Translations under genes and position numbers: made by a program | Shown here: piece after piece, positions 14,413 to 22,379 of the stretch | How the letters are laid out: every line of letters starts with the position of its first letter | Position numbering within the stretch: position 1 is the stretch's first letter | Notes under the pieces: generated by a model | The model's input: the letters and a program-made list of their open reading frames with translations, nothing else | Databases searched by the model: none | Told to the model about the DNA's origin: nothing | Origin: Helicobacteraceae bacterium | GTDB lineage: Bacteria > Campylobacterota > Campylobacteria > Campylobacterales > SZUA-545 | Direction of reading: 5' to 3' | NCBI GenBank assembly: GCA_031276985.1 | Contig: JAISMA010000027.1 | Coordinates: 1-30,630 of the forward strand | Length of the DNA stretch: 30,630 nt

Positions 14413-15939
14413 TTGGCAAAGAGCAAATTAGCGTCGCGACCAAGAGTCGCGTATTTAGCTTCCGCGCCTGATCGGTGTTGGACGCTATACGGCGACGAGG
14501 TCAGGCAAGACGATCTGGCGGAGCTTGAAAATCCGGGTTGCACGGTAGTCGCTTTTCCGGATAAAGAGCTTATCTTTCACCAGTTTGAGCTGGCGAAAGA
14601 CATGACGAGCGAACAACTCGCCGAAAACGTAGAGGTCAAGGTTTTCCAAGACGCGGGGTTAAACCCGATGTTGGAATACAAAACCTCGTTTGCGCAGCGA
14701 ATTAGCCGACAAGACGAGCGTATGTGGTCGATCGGCGCGGTCGCGGTATCGACGGGCGCGTTAGAGGGAGTTACCGCTCCTTTGGGCGGATACGCCAGCT
14801 ACATTGACGCGGTCGTGCCGGCAAGCTCTCTTCCGTACGCGCTGTACAACGCGAACATATTAGAGCCCAAACGGGACGTTTTCATCTATTTCCAAAAAGA
14901 CGCGCTTATCATATCGATCTTTGACGGCGGCGAGTATGTTTACGGCAAGAGTCAGGATCACGGCATCAAAAAGCTGATGGAATCCTACGCTCAACTTAGC
15001 CACGCCAGAATGGAGTATGAAGACTTCGTCTCAATGCTAACCAGCGCGTCGGCGAGCGAGGACAAAGAGCAAAATCTTCGCGCTTTGGCGGATTTGCGCG
15101 AGGCGATTTCAAACGCGCTGTTTGGCGTAAAGAACATTCTGCTATACGCCGGGAGAATCGTCGGCATAACCAGCATGGATCGCCTATTTATAGGTACGAG
15201 CGAAGGGGTTGTGCCGGGACTCGAAGATTTGGCGCAGGAGCTTCTTGAGGTCGAAGGACACGAGTTTAACTTCAGCACCCAGTTTTACGCCAAAAGCGAT
15301 CAATATGTAGATCAGTTGGCGATTTTGACGCTACTCGAAGCGAACAATATCGTTAGCGGACTGAAAGTCAATCCGTTTAACTGCACCGTCAAAGCGCGCC
15401 CTGGCGCGTTCTTTGAAAGAGCGGGCGGACAGGCTATCGGGTTGGTAAGCGCGTCTCTTCTCGCGGCGATCGCTTGGCCTCTCTATTATTTGGGCTGGGT
15501 GCAGTGGTACGATTTCAACGCCAATAGTCAAATGAAGGAGCTTAGAGTAAGCGAGGCGAAGTTTAAGGGCTTGGAAGCGGAGCAGGCGCGATTAACCGCC
15601 GAGGTTGCGGCGTTGGAAATCGATAGGCAAGACAAGCAGACGAAACTTACCGACGCTCAAAATTTGCTCGTCAAGATTCATGAAATGCGAGTCTTATCTC
15701 AACCTGCGGCTACCGGATTAGCGGGTTTATTTGAGCGTCTGAGCGAAGCTAACGTGCGCGTTGAATCTTTGGAGATGAGCGGACGCGATACGTCGGCGCA
15801 GATCAGAGCGCCGCGCGACACGCAGATTACAAAGTTGCTCGGGCGACTTGCGGAAGACAATTATCTGCCCGCGCTTACAAAGATCGTTAAGGGCGAAAAC
15901 GGAGCCTTTAGCGCGGAGCTGAAAGTGAGGTTACCATGA
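14413..15939 (+). CDS. MshI/GspL-like pilus assembly protein (PilM-PilN-like fusion)
   Basis: This 508-residue bitopic inner-membrane protein begins at a TTG preceded by an AAGGGG-rich site. Residues 1-335 form a cytoplasmic domain resembling the actin-like PilM/GspL fold. One membrane helix follows (about 341-362, GLVSASLLAAIAWPLYYLGW), then a coiled coil (about 370-420) and a small periplasmic domain similar to PilN. The fused arrangement is that of MshI or GspL, which recruits the assembly ATPase and links it to the periplasmic PilO/PilP complex. It is the first of eight tightly packed genes and overlaps the next by four bases. Family assignment rests on architecture and gene order, since primary sequence in this family is weakly conserved. 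Confidence 0.75.
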   Translation: MAKSKLASRPRVAYLASAPDRCWTLYGDEVRQDDLAELENPGCTVVAFPDKELIFHQFELAKDMTSEQLAENVEVKVFQDAGLNPMLEYKTSFAQRISRQDERMWSIGAVAVSTGALEGVTAPLGGYASYIDAVVPASSLPYALYNANILEPKRDVFIYFQKDALIISIFDGGEYVYGKSQDHGIKKLMESYAQLSHARMEYEDFVSMLTSASASEDKEQNLRALADLREAISNALFGVKNILLYAGRIVGITSMDRLFIGTSEGVVPGLEDLAQELLEVEGHEFNFSTQFYAKSDQYVDQLAILTLLEANNIVSGLKVNPFNCTVKARPGAFFERAGGQAIGLVSASLLAAIAWPLYYLGWVQWYDFNANSQMKELRVSEAKFKGLEAEQARLTAEVAALEIDRQDKQTKLTDAQNLLVKIHEMRVLSQPAATGLAGLFERLSEANVRVESLEMSGRDTSAQIRAPRDTQITKLLGRLAEDNYLPALTKIVKGENGAFSAELKVRLP

Positions 15940-16583
15940 GCGCGAAAAAAGATGGATTTGGAGTTAAGTTCGAAAAGTTCGTCGCGCAACTTGACGCATG
16001 GATCGCGCAACGCAAAAAGAACGAAGTCGTGATTATGGCGATCTTTATTCCGTTGGCGCTTTTGCTGATAGACTACAAGTTTATCGTCCCGAAAGCCGAA
16101 GCCAAGACGGTCGCTAGCAAAGCCAAGCACGACGACATTGTGAAGCGCATTGAGGCTTTCAAAAGCAACGACACCGAAAATAAGGTTAAAGAGCTTAGCG
16201 AAAAGTCCGCGGCGCTAAAGGTGGATATAGAAAGATTAGCTACGACGGAGGCGTATATCCAGTCTCGCCTAACCGAGCTTGATCACCTGTTTTTCACTCG
16301 TCTAGAGTGGGCGCAACATCTTGACTTTATCACACAGAAGGCTACCGAGCACCACGTTACGATCCAGGCTCAAGAAAACAGGGTAGAGCCTGAAGGACCC
16401 GGTTTCGCGCCCGTTATGTCCGTGTCTTTAGACGGACACGGTAGTTTTGCTTCCGTTTTGCGTTACCTGTTTTTGGTAGAGGCAAGCGAGAAGATTACCC
16501 CGATCGAGAAGCTCACGATGACGATAGACGAGAAAGATCGATTGGCGTTTACCGCCACAAGCGTATATTGGGGGCTAAGATGA
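15936..16583 (+). CDS. PilO/MshJ-like pilus assembly protein
   Basis: This 215-residue protein has a short cytoplasmic N-terminus, one membrane helix (about 29-47, EVVIMAIFIPLALLLIDYKF), a coiled coil (about 55-110) and a periplasmic alpha/beta domain. This is the standard layout of PilO/GspM/MshJ, which dimerises with the PilN-like part of the preceding protein. ATGA overlaps exist on both sides, so its translation is coupled to its neighbours. Homology is judged by architecture and position. Confidence 0.72.
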   Translation: MSAKKDGFGVKFEKFVAQLDAWIAQRKKNEVVIMAIFIPLALLLIDYKFIVPKAEAKTVASKAKHDDIVKRIEAFKSNDTENKVKELSEKSAALKVDIERLATTEAYIQSRLTELDHLFFTRLEWAQHLDFITQKATEHHVTIQAQENRVEPEGPGFAPVMSVSLDGHGSFASVLRYLFLVEASEKITPIEKLTMTIDEKDRLAFTATSVYWGLR

Positions 16584-16996
16584 AACACTTTGTTTGGCTA
16601 ATCGGGGTTGCCTCGATAGCGTTTGCCGACGCTCAAATGGATCCAAAAGACGTTGCGGCTACGGATACGCAGATCGTCGCTATTCAAGAGGCGACGCGTC
16701 CGGAAGTTCCGACGTTTCGCAATCCGTTTTACTACGCGCCGCGTCCCGTAGCGGAGGGCGAAGCGCCGCCTGCGGTTGTCGTCGTGCCGAAAGGTCCGGT
16801 ATTGCAATCGGTTTTCGGTTCGCGCGCGCTGATTAACGGAGAGTGGAAAAAAGCGGGCGAGTCGACCGTCGGCGGTTGGAGAGTTCAGAGGGTGCTGGTT
16901 GATTCGGTGATTTTAATCAACGGCAATTCAAGAAAAACGTTGTCCTTAGACGGCGGCGTTAAGAAAAATAATTACATCGTGAAGGTAGGTGGATGA
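16580..16996 (+). CDS. PilP/MshK-like periplasmic protein
   Basis: This 138-residue exported protein has signal peptide MKHFVWLIGVASIAFADA. A Pro-rich stretch (about 45-75, with RNPFYYAPRPV) is followed by a compact beta domain: LQSVFGSRALINGEWKKAGE, then VGGWRVQRVLVDSVILINGN. The FRNPF and ALINGEWKKAGESTVGGWRV pattern is the PilP/GspC/MshK homology region, which connects the inner-membrane complex to the secretin. I chose ATG 16580 (ATGA overlap with the previous stop) over an upstream ATG that has no signal-peptide logic. Confidence 0.72.
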   Translation: MKHFVWLIGVASIAFADAQMDPKDVAATDTQIVAIQEATRPEVPTFRNPFYYAPRPVAEGEAPPAVVVVPKGPVLQSVFGSRALINGEWKKAGESTVGGWRVQRVLVDSVILINGNSRKTLSLDGGVKKNNYIVKVGG

Positions 16997-18558
16997 TTAT
17001 GAAAGCGCTAAAAGCATTGACCGCGGCGTTTATTATGACGGCAACCATGTATGCGGCTTGCCCAGGAGAGAGATTCGACGTAACGATCAAGGAGCCGATC
17101 GCGCTCAAAGAGGCGCTCTTGGCGATTATCGACGAGTGCGATCTTTCGTTGTCGCTTGAAGGCGAAGGGACGCAAGCGCAGTTTGACTCCGCAAAGATCG
17201 GCTACGTAACGTTAAGAGCCGTAAACGCGGAAGAGGCGGCGGATTTTTTCCTGCAACGAGCCAATTTGCACGGCTTTCTCGTCAACGATCTGTTGACGAT
17301 TCGCTATTTGGATACGCGGCTGTTTAGAGTGGATTTTGTTAATAACAGCAGATCCGGCTCCAGCACCGCCGACGTGAAAATCGGCACCGCCACAGGTTCC
17401 AGCGGCAGCTCCGATGGCAGTTCTAGTAGCGACAGCACGACTACAATCAAAACAGAAGAGAAGTTTGATCTATGGACAACGCTGGAGAAAGAGATTGGTA
17501 GCGTTTTGAGCCGACCTGAAGACGGCGCTAAAGCTGGGGCTAATTCCGTGTTTGTAAATCCTACAAGCGGCATAGTAACGGTAACGGGCACGCGCCGTCA
17601 GGTTGATCGCGTCAGCGAATACCTCGACAAACTGCTTAACTCGCTTAAAAAGCAGGTGCTAATCGACGTTCAAATCTACGAGGTTCAGCTGGACAATAAG
17701 AACACCAGCGGCATTGATTGGAGCAGACTTTCGTTAAGCATTGGCAATCTAGCGGGCGACGGTCCTGGCGGAGCTGGTTACGATTATACAGACGAATGGA
17801 GAGGCTCTACCGACAATAGACATATAGACAAAGGCTTTATCCTTTCTGGTAAAGTTCGTTTTGACGCTATGGGCATGTTGGATTTCCTAAAAAAGCAAGG
17901 CGAAACCCGCTCGCTTTCCAATCCTAAAGTGTTGGCGATGAACAATCAGCCTACCCTGATTAGCGTTGGTAAAAACATAAACTACCAAACGCTCTCCAGC
18001 ACAACGTTATCGGGAAGCAGCAGCGGCTCGTCTACGCAAAGCGCCGAAAACGACTCCTTGTTTGTGGGCGTGCTACTAGATATTACGCCGCAGATTGACG
18101 ACGAGGGCTATATTACGCTTAGGCTTAATCCCTCTTATAGCGATCTATTGCGCGCGGGGGACGAAGATCCGTGCTTTAACGGCGTCGCGTCAATTACCGG
18201 CGGTAACTGCATACGCAATATCGCGCCCGATACCAAAAGTCATCGTATTAGCTCCGTTGTGCGCGTGCGCGACAACGACATAATCGTTCTGGGCGGACTA
18301 ATCGATAGTAGTAGCGACGTTCAAGAAAACAAGGTGCCGATTTTGGGCGACATTCCTTTCCTTGGTAAGCTGTTCGGTTCTAAAGCCACGATTACCAGAA
18401 ACCGCGAGATTGTCTTTGTGTTGACTCCGCATGTCGTCGTGGATGATCAAGTGCAACCTTCTCTTAAGGCGTTAGGCTATGGCGAAGTTATGATTGACAA
18501 GATCAGGGACGATCAAAGCAGTCGCGCGCCTAAACTGAAAGAGTTTGATGACGAATGA
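16993..18558 (+). CDS. MshL-type secretin (outer-membrane pilus/secretion channel)
   Basis: This 521-residue secretin forms the outer-membrane pore. It has an N-terminal export signal ending near MYAAC, where Cys23 could be an atypical lipidation site. A periplasmic N-domain (about 28-115) is followed by a Ser/Gly-rich linker (about 120-150) and a second N-domain containing VTGTRRQVDRVSEYLDKL. The C-terminal secretin barrel carries the hallmarks LSNPKVLAMNNQPTLISVG and VVRVRDNDIIVLGGLI, then KVPILGDIPFLGKLF and EIVFVLTPHVV. The start at 16993 overlaps the mshK-like stop (ATGA); an ATG two codons on is equally possible. Gene order and domains match MshL of MSHA-type pili better than PilQ. Confidence 0.92.
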   Translation: MIMKALKALTAAFIMTATMYAACPGERFDVTIKEPIALKEALLAIIDECDLSLSLEGEGTQAQFDSAKIGYVTLRAVNAEEAADFFLQRANLHGFLVNDLLTIRYLDTRLFRVDFVNNSRSGSSTADVKIGTATGSSGSSDGSSSSDSTTTIKTEEKFDLWTTLEKEIGSVLSRPEDGAKAGANSVFVNPTSGIVTVTGTRRQVDRVSEYLDKLLNSLKKQVLIDVQIYEVQLDNKNTSGIDWSRLSLSIGNLAGDGPGGAGYDYTDEWRGSTDNRHIDKGFILSGKVRFDAMGMLDFLKKQGETRSLSNPKVLAMNNQPTLISVGKNINYQTLSSTTLSGSSSGSSTQSAENDSLFVGVLLDITPQIDDEGYITLRLNPSYSDLLRAGDEDPCFNGVASITGGNCIRNIAPDTKSHRISSVVRVRDNDIIVLGGLIDSSSDVQENKVPILGDIPFLGKLFGSKATITRNREIVFVLTPHVVVDDQVQPSLKALGYGEVMIDKIRDDQSSRAPKLKEFDDE

Positions 18559-19342
18559 TCGACTCTACGCGCGCGCAAGAACACTTTTTGAGGATAGCGA
18601 AAGCAACTCCTATTACGTGCTTCTTACGCGCACGAGTCAAGTTTATAGTCGAATCGAAAACGCTTTCAAAAACCCTTTCAAGATCCTGCTAATCACCGGA
18701 GCGCCCGGCACAGGCAAAAGCTATGTGCTGAGGCGTTTTTATTACGATCAACGCGATCGCGCGCCGATATTTATGTATCCAAGCGCTACTTTCGCAAGCG
18801 ATCGTCTGTGCGAGATTTACGAAAAACTTTACAATAAACGCCTTGCCGCTAAAGATACGCAGGAGATTATCGACGCCTTTAGAGACGGCGGTTTAAGCCC
18901 GATATTTATTCTGCTGGACGAAGCGCAACTTTATGAAAGCGAACGGCTTGAGTGGGTTAGGATGCTCTCGAACGAAGAGATTTTTCGCTTCGTCGTCGTG
19001 GTGCATAGGGTGAAGCAAGAGGATCTGCTGGCAAAAGAGCATTTCAGAACGCGCACCTTTGAAACTATCGAATGCCGTCCTATCGAGCCTGCTGAAATAT
19101 CGAGATTTATCGAGACGAAACTGTTGCTTGGCGAGGTTTCTGAGTTTTACGATCGGTTTAATCAAGCCAATTTTGATAGAATTTACGATCTTACGCAAGG
19201 GAATTTGCGCGATCTCAATCGATTGATGAATCGCTTTTTTGACTTGCTGGATGATTACGAACAAAATAGACCGCATAAGCTGACCTCTCGCTTTTCCAAT
19301 AAGTTTATCGAGATGGCGGCGATTGAATTAGGAATGCTTTAA
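18548..19342 (+). CDS. MshM/ExeA-like AAA ATPase
   Basis: This 264-residue P-loop ATPase belongs to the ExeA/MshM group. Walker A is GAPGTGKS at about 51-58, and Walker B is the IFILLDEAQ strand with Asp-Glu. A following VHRVK-type sensor and a C-terminal lid (GNLRDLNRLMNRFFDLL) are also present. In Aeromonas ExeA, the relative with the closest studied role, such an ATPase helps assemble the secretin multimer; this one lacks a visible membrane segment and peptidoglycan-binding domain. The ATG lies 11 bases inside the secretin gene (a TTG three bases earlier is an alternative), so the two are coupled. Confidence 0.85.
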   Translation: MTNDRLYARARTLFEDSESNSYYVLLTRTSQVYSRIENAFKNPFKILLITGAPGTGKSYVLRRFYYDQRDRAPIFMYPSATFASDRLCEIYEKLYNKRLAAKDTQEIIDAFRDGGLSPIFILLDEAQLYESERLEWVRMLSNEEIFRFVVVVHRVKQEDLLAKEHFRTRTFETIECRPIEPAEISRFIETKLLLGEVSEFYDRFNQANFDRIYDLTQGNLRDLNRLMNRFFDLLDDYEQNRPHKLTSRFSNKFIEMAAIELGML

Positions 19343-20109
19343 TGGATAGAATCGATAGGCTAGAGCGTAGTTGGATTATTTACAAGACGAAAAAAATTGC
19401 GCGAAACGCGGTTTTCTTTGGTTTCGCGTTGATTATCGGCGCGACGATCGTGTATGTCGCGTTACGAAATATCAAGGTTTCAAGCGCCGACGCAAACGCG
19501 CAAGATCAAGTTTCGCAAACTCAATCGAACGCCGCCGTTCAAACGTCCGTAGCCGTTACGCCCGATTCGCAACCCGCGTCCGTAGTCGCTTCCAATAATC
19601 CAAAGCCGACCGAAACGCAAACGCCGACGCAAGCTAAGCCAAAGATGAGCATAGCGCCCAATTACGATTTCGCAAACGACGCCGATAAGCGCGTAGCCGC
19701 GTCGATCGTCGCCGTTAGAACGCAACCGCCGCCCGCGCCCGCGATCGTTAATCCGACTCCGACTCCGCCGGTTGCAAATCCGTCTTCGCCCGTGTCGTTT
19801 CAAAGGGTTGACGGCGTAAGCGATTTAGTAAACGCGTTTAACAGACAGCCGAATTATTCAAAGGCGGTCGATATAGCGGAATTTTATCTAAAGCAAAACG
19901 ACTTTCAAAACGCCTACGATTGGGCTTTAAAAGCCAACGAGCTTAACGGCAACGACGAAAGAAGCTGGGCGGTATTCGCAAAGGCAAGCTACAAAATGGG
20001 ACATAGAGATCGCGCTATCAACGCGCTAAAAGGCTATCTAAACGCGAAATCGTCGGCGAATTTAAGCAAACTGCTTTATCAAATCGAACGCGACGAGGAA
20101 GGAATATAA
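19342..20109 (+). CDS. MshN-like TPR membrane protein
   Basis: This 255-residue protein has a basic cytoplasmic N-terminus, one membrane helix (about 20-40, NAVFFGFALIIGATIVYVAL) and a long low-complexity periplasmic linker rich in Pro, Thr, Gln and Ala (about 45-155). Two to three TPR-like helical pairs follow at the C-terminus (YSKAVDIAEFYLKQNDFQNA, WAVFAKASYKMGHRDRAINA). This layout and position match MshN, a pilus-biogenesis protein that likely spans the periplasm. TAATG overlap with the upstream ATPase and with the downstream gene indicates coupled translation. Confidence 0.7.
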   Translation: MDRIDRLERSWIIYKTKKIARNAVFFGFALIIGATIVYVALRNIKVSSADANAQDQVSQTQSNAAVQTSVAVTPDSQPASVVASNNPKPTETQTPTQAKPKMSIAPNYDFANDADKRVAASIVAVRTQPPPAPAIVNPTPTPPVANPSSPVSFQRVDGVSDLVNAFNRQPNYSKAVDIAEFYLKQNDFQNAYDWALKANELNGNDERSWAVFAKASYKMGHRDRAINALKGYLNAKSSANLSKLLYQIERDEEGI

Positions 20110-20648
20110 TGAAACGTTTTTGCGTTTTCGCGCTGTTATTCGCGTCGGCGATCGCCGCGCCGTCGGATAAAATCATAGAGCTTTACCAAAAAAAAGAGTA
20201 CGAAAAAGCTTGTCTTGAAGGCGCGAAAATAGCGCGCGATTACAGATTTGACGAAACTTTTCTTAACGCTTACGGCATTTCGTGCATCAACAGCGATTAT
20301 ATCGATTTTGCGGCGCTTGCGGGAATCTATCTGCGAAGCACGCCCGGATCGCGCCAAAACGCGAGTTACATTCTCACGATCGCGTTTCAAAAAAAACTGC
20401 TTTACCAATCGCTTGCCGACGGGATTGATTTGGGCGATACGCATTTGCCCGACACGCCGCATATACTGTCAAAAGCCTTTAACGCTTACGCGGCGGGCAA
20501 ATACGAAAAACGCGCCGACGGATCGTTTTACATCGACGCGGGCGGCGATCAACTTTTGCTCGATAGCTTAACCGAAAACTCGCGCTTCAAAGTACGCATT
20601 CGGAGGCTTAGCGAAGGACGCGTCGTAGAAGAACATTTATATTGGTAA
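20109..20648 (+). CDS. Periplasmic protein of the pilus operon, unknown function
   Basis: This 179-residue protein has a clear signal peptide (MKRFCVFALLFASAIAAPSD). The mature part begins with a TPR-like helix pair (IIELYQKKEYEKACLEGAKIAR) and ends in a beta-rich region including DGSFYIDAGGDQLLLDSL. I do not recognise a named family. Its coupling to the MshN-like gene (one-base overlap) and its place just before the MshE ATPase suggest an accessory periplasmic role in the same machine. It is not a pilin: there is no type IV prepilin cleavage motif followed by a hydrophobic helix. Confidence 0.7.
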   Translation: MKRFCVFALLFASAIAAPSDKIIELYQKKEYEKACLEGAKIARDYRFDETFLNAYGISCINSDYIDFAALAGIYLRSTPGSRQNASYILTIAFQKKLLYQSLADGIDLGDTHLPDTPHILSKAFNAYAAGKYEKRADGSFYIDAGGDQLLLDSLTENSRFKVRIRRLSEGRVVEEHLYW

Positions 20649-20658
20649 GGAGCAAACG

Positions 20659-22374
20659 ATGGATTACGCAGCGGGAGGCGGATTAAGAAGGCTTCGTTTA
20701 GGCGACGTGCTTATTTCCGCGGGACTTGTTACCCAAGACGACGTAACGCGCATGCTCGATCTTCAGAAAAAAGACGACAAAAACAGAAAATTAGGGCAGT
20801 TGATTATCGACGAAGGTTTAGCTTCCGAAGAGTCCGTGCTGAAAACGCTCGCCGAACAAATGCGCGTGCAATATCTTGAAGCGGGCACGTTTGAAGGCGA
20901 TATGAAACTAGCAAGCAGGCTAGGTTTGAACATACTCCGACGCTTTTCCGCCGTTCCCGTGCGCGAAGAGGACGACGGCTATCTGGTGGCGTTTGTCGAT
21001 CCGCTGGATTTCGCCGCGCAAGAAGCCGTTCAACGCGCTTTGCCCGATAAGCCGCTGATTTTGGCGATCACCGCGCAATCCGAAGTGCAAAGGATTGTGG
21101 CGCGTATCGAAACCCAAGAGGGATTGAAGGCGACTTTAGTCGAAATCCGCAGAGAAATGGCGGCGGGATCGGCGGACGTCGCCACGTTAGGCACAGCCGA
21201 GAGCGAATCCGCCATTATGCGCCTTATCAACATTATCTTTGCGACGGCGATTTCGCGCAGGGGCAGCGACATTCATATCGAGCCGGGCGAATCGGCTTGT
21301 TCGGTTCGCGTGCGCGTAGACGGCTTTTTGGCTGAATGCTTCTCTTTTGAAAACGAGCTTTATGCTCCGTTAAGCTCAAGAATCAAGTTGCTAGGCGATC
21401 TGGACATAGGCGAAAGACGCAAGCCGCAAGATGGGCGCTTTAGCGCGGTCGTCAATAGCAAAGAGTACGATTTTCGGCTTTCCACGCTTCCGATCGCGCA
21501 CGGCGAATCGATCGTTATGCGTATTTTGGACAAATCAAAAACGCTTGTTCGCCTCGACGAAATGGGTTTTACGCCGACAAATCTGGAGCGTTTTCGCAGA
21601 GCCATGCGCGCGCCAAACGGCATCGTATTTGTTACGGGACCAACCGGAAGCGGCAAGACGACTTCGCTGTACGCGGCGCTTAACGAGGTCAAAAGCGTTA
21701 CGCATAAAATTATCACGGTTGAAGATCCCGTCGAATATCGTATGGGCATGCTCCAGCAGGTGCAGGTCAATGAAAAAGCGGGTCTTACTTTCGCGGGCGC
21801 GTTAAGATCAATTTTGCGTCAAGACCCCGATATTATAATGGTGGGCGAATCGCGCGACAAAGAGACTATCTCGATCGCGATTCAAGCGGCGCTCACCGGA
21901 CACCTCGTTTTCACCACTTTGCACACCAACGACGCGCCCAGCGCGATAACGCGGGTGATGGATATGGGCGTAGAGCCGTTTTTGCTTGCCTCGTCGGTGA
22001 TCGCCGTGCAAGCGCAGCGGCTTGTGCGTAGAATCTGTCCGCACTGCAAAAAAGAGGTGAAATATCCCAAAGAGCTACTCGATAGAATCAAGCATATGAC
22101 CCCCAAAGAGTTGAATTTCGCCGATCTCGTTTTCCACAAAGGCGAAGGTTGCAAAAAGTGCGGCAACTTAGGTTATTTAGGTCGAACGATGATTAGCGAA
22201 GTGCTTGAAATCAACGAACGAATCGCGGGTATGATCGTAGCCAACGCGCCGCGATCGCAGATAACGGAAGCGGCGCGAGAGGACGGATTTGAAGAGATGT
22301 TCACAGACGGCATTCGCAAGATCGTAATGGGCGAAACCACTCTCGAAGAGGTTATGCGCGTCGCTAAGATGTAA
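20659..22374 (+). CDS. MshE/GspE-type assembly ATPase with MshEN c-di-GMP-binding domain
   Basis: This 571-residue hexameric ATPase powers pilus extension or secretion. Residues 13-36 and 44-67 are two 24-residue MshEN motifs of the form RLG..LI..G......L..Q (first RLGDVLISAGLVTQ, second KLGQLIIDEGLASEE), the c-di-GMP-binding unit defined in Vibrio MshE. The GspE core follows: GSDIHIEP (Asp box), RRKPQDGRFS, Walker A GPTGSGKTT at about 327-335, Walker B DIIMVGESRD, and HTNDAPSA (His box). A tetracysteine zinc site (CPHC near 460 and CKKC near 495) is also present. The ATG has a good AAGGAG site. The GspF/MshG platform gene that normally follows is absent; nadE starts 5 bp later. Confidence 0.93.
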   Translation: MDYAAGGGLRRLRLGDVLISAGLVTQDDVTRMLDLQKKDDKNRKLGQLIIDEGLASEESVLKTLAEQMRVQYLEAGTFEGDMKLASRLGLNILRRFSAVPVREEDDGYLVAFVDPLDFAAQEAVQRALPDKPLILAITAQSEVQRIVARIETQEGLKATLVEIRREMAAGSADVATLGTAESESAIMRLINIIFATAISRRGSDIHIEPGESACSVRVRVDGFLAECFSFENELYAPLSSRIKLLGDLDIGERRKPQDGRFSAVVNSKEYDFRLSTLPIAHGESIVMRILDKSKTLVRLDEMGFTPTNLERFRRAMRAPNGIVFVTGPTGSGKTTSLYAALNEVKSVTHKIITVEDPVEYRMGMLQQVQVNEKAGLTFAGALRSILRQDPDIIMVGESRDKETISIAIQAALTGHLVFTTLHTNDAPSAITRVMDMGVEPFLLASSVIAVQAQRLVRRICPHCKKEVKYPKELLDRIKHMTPKELNFADLVFHKGEGCKKCGNLGYLGRTMISEVLEINERIAGMIVANAPRSQITEAAREDGFEEMFTDGIRKIVMGETTLEEVMRVAKM

Positions 22375-22379
22375 CGAGC

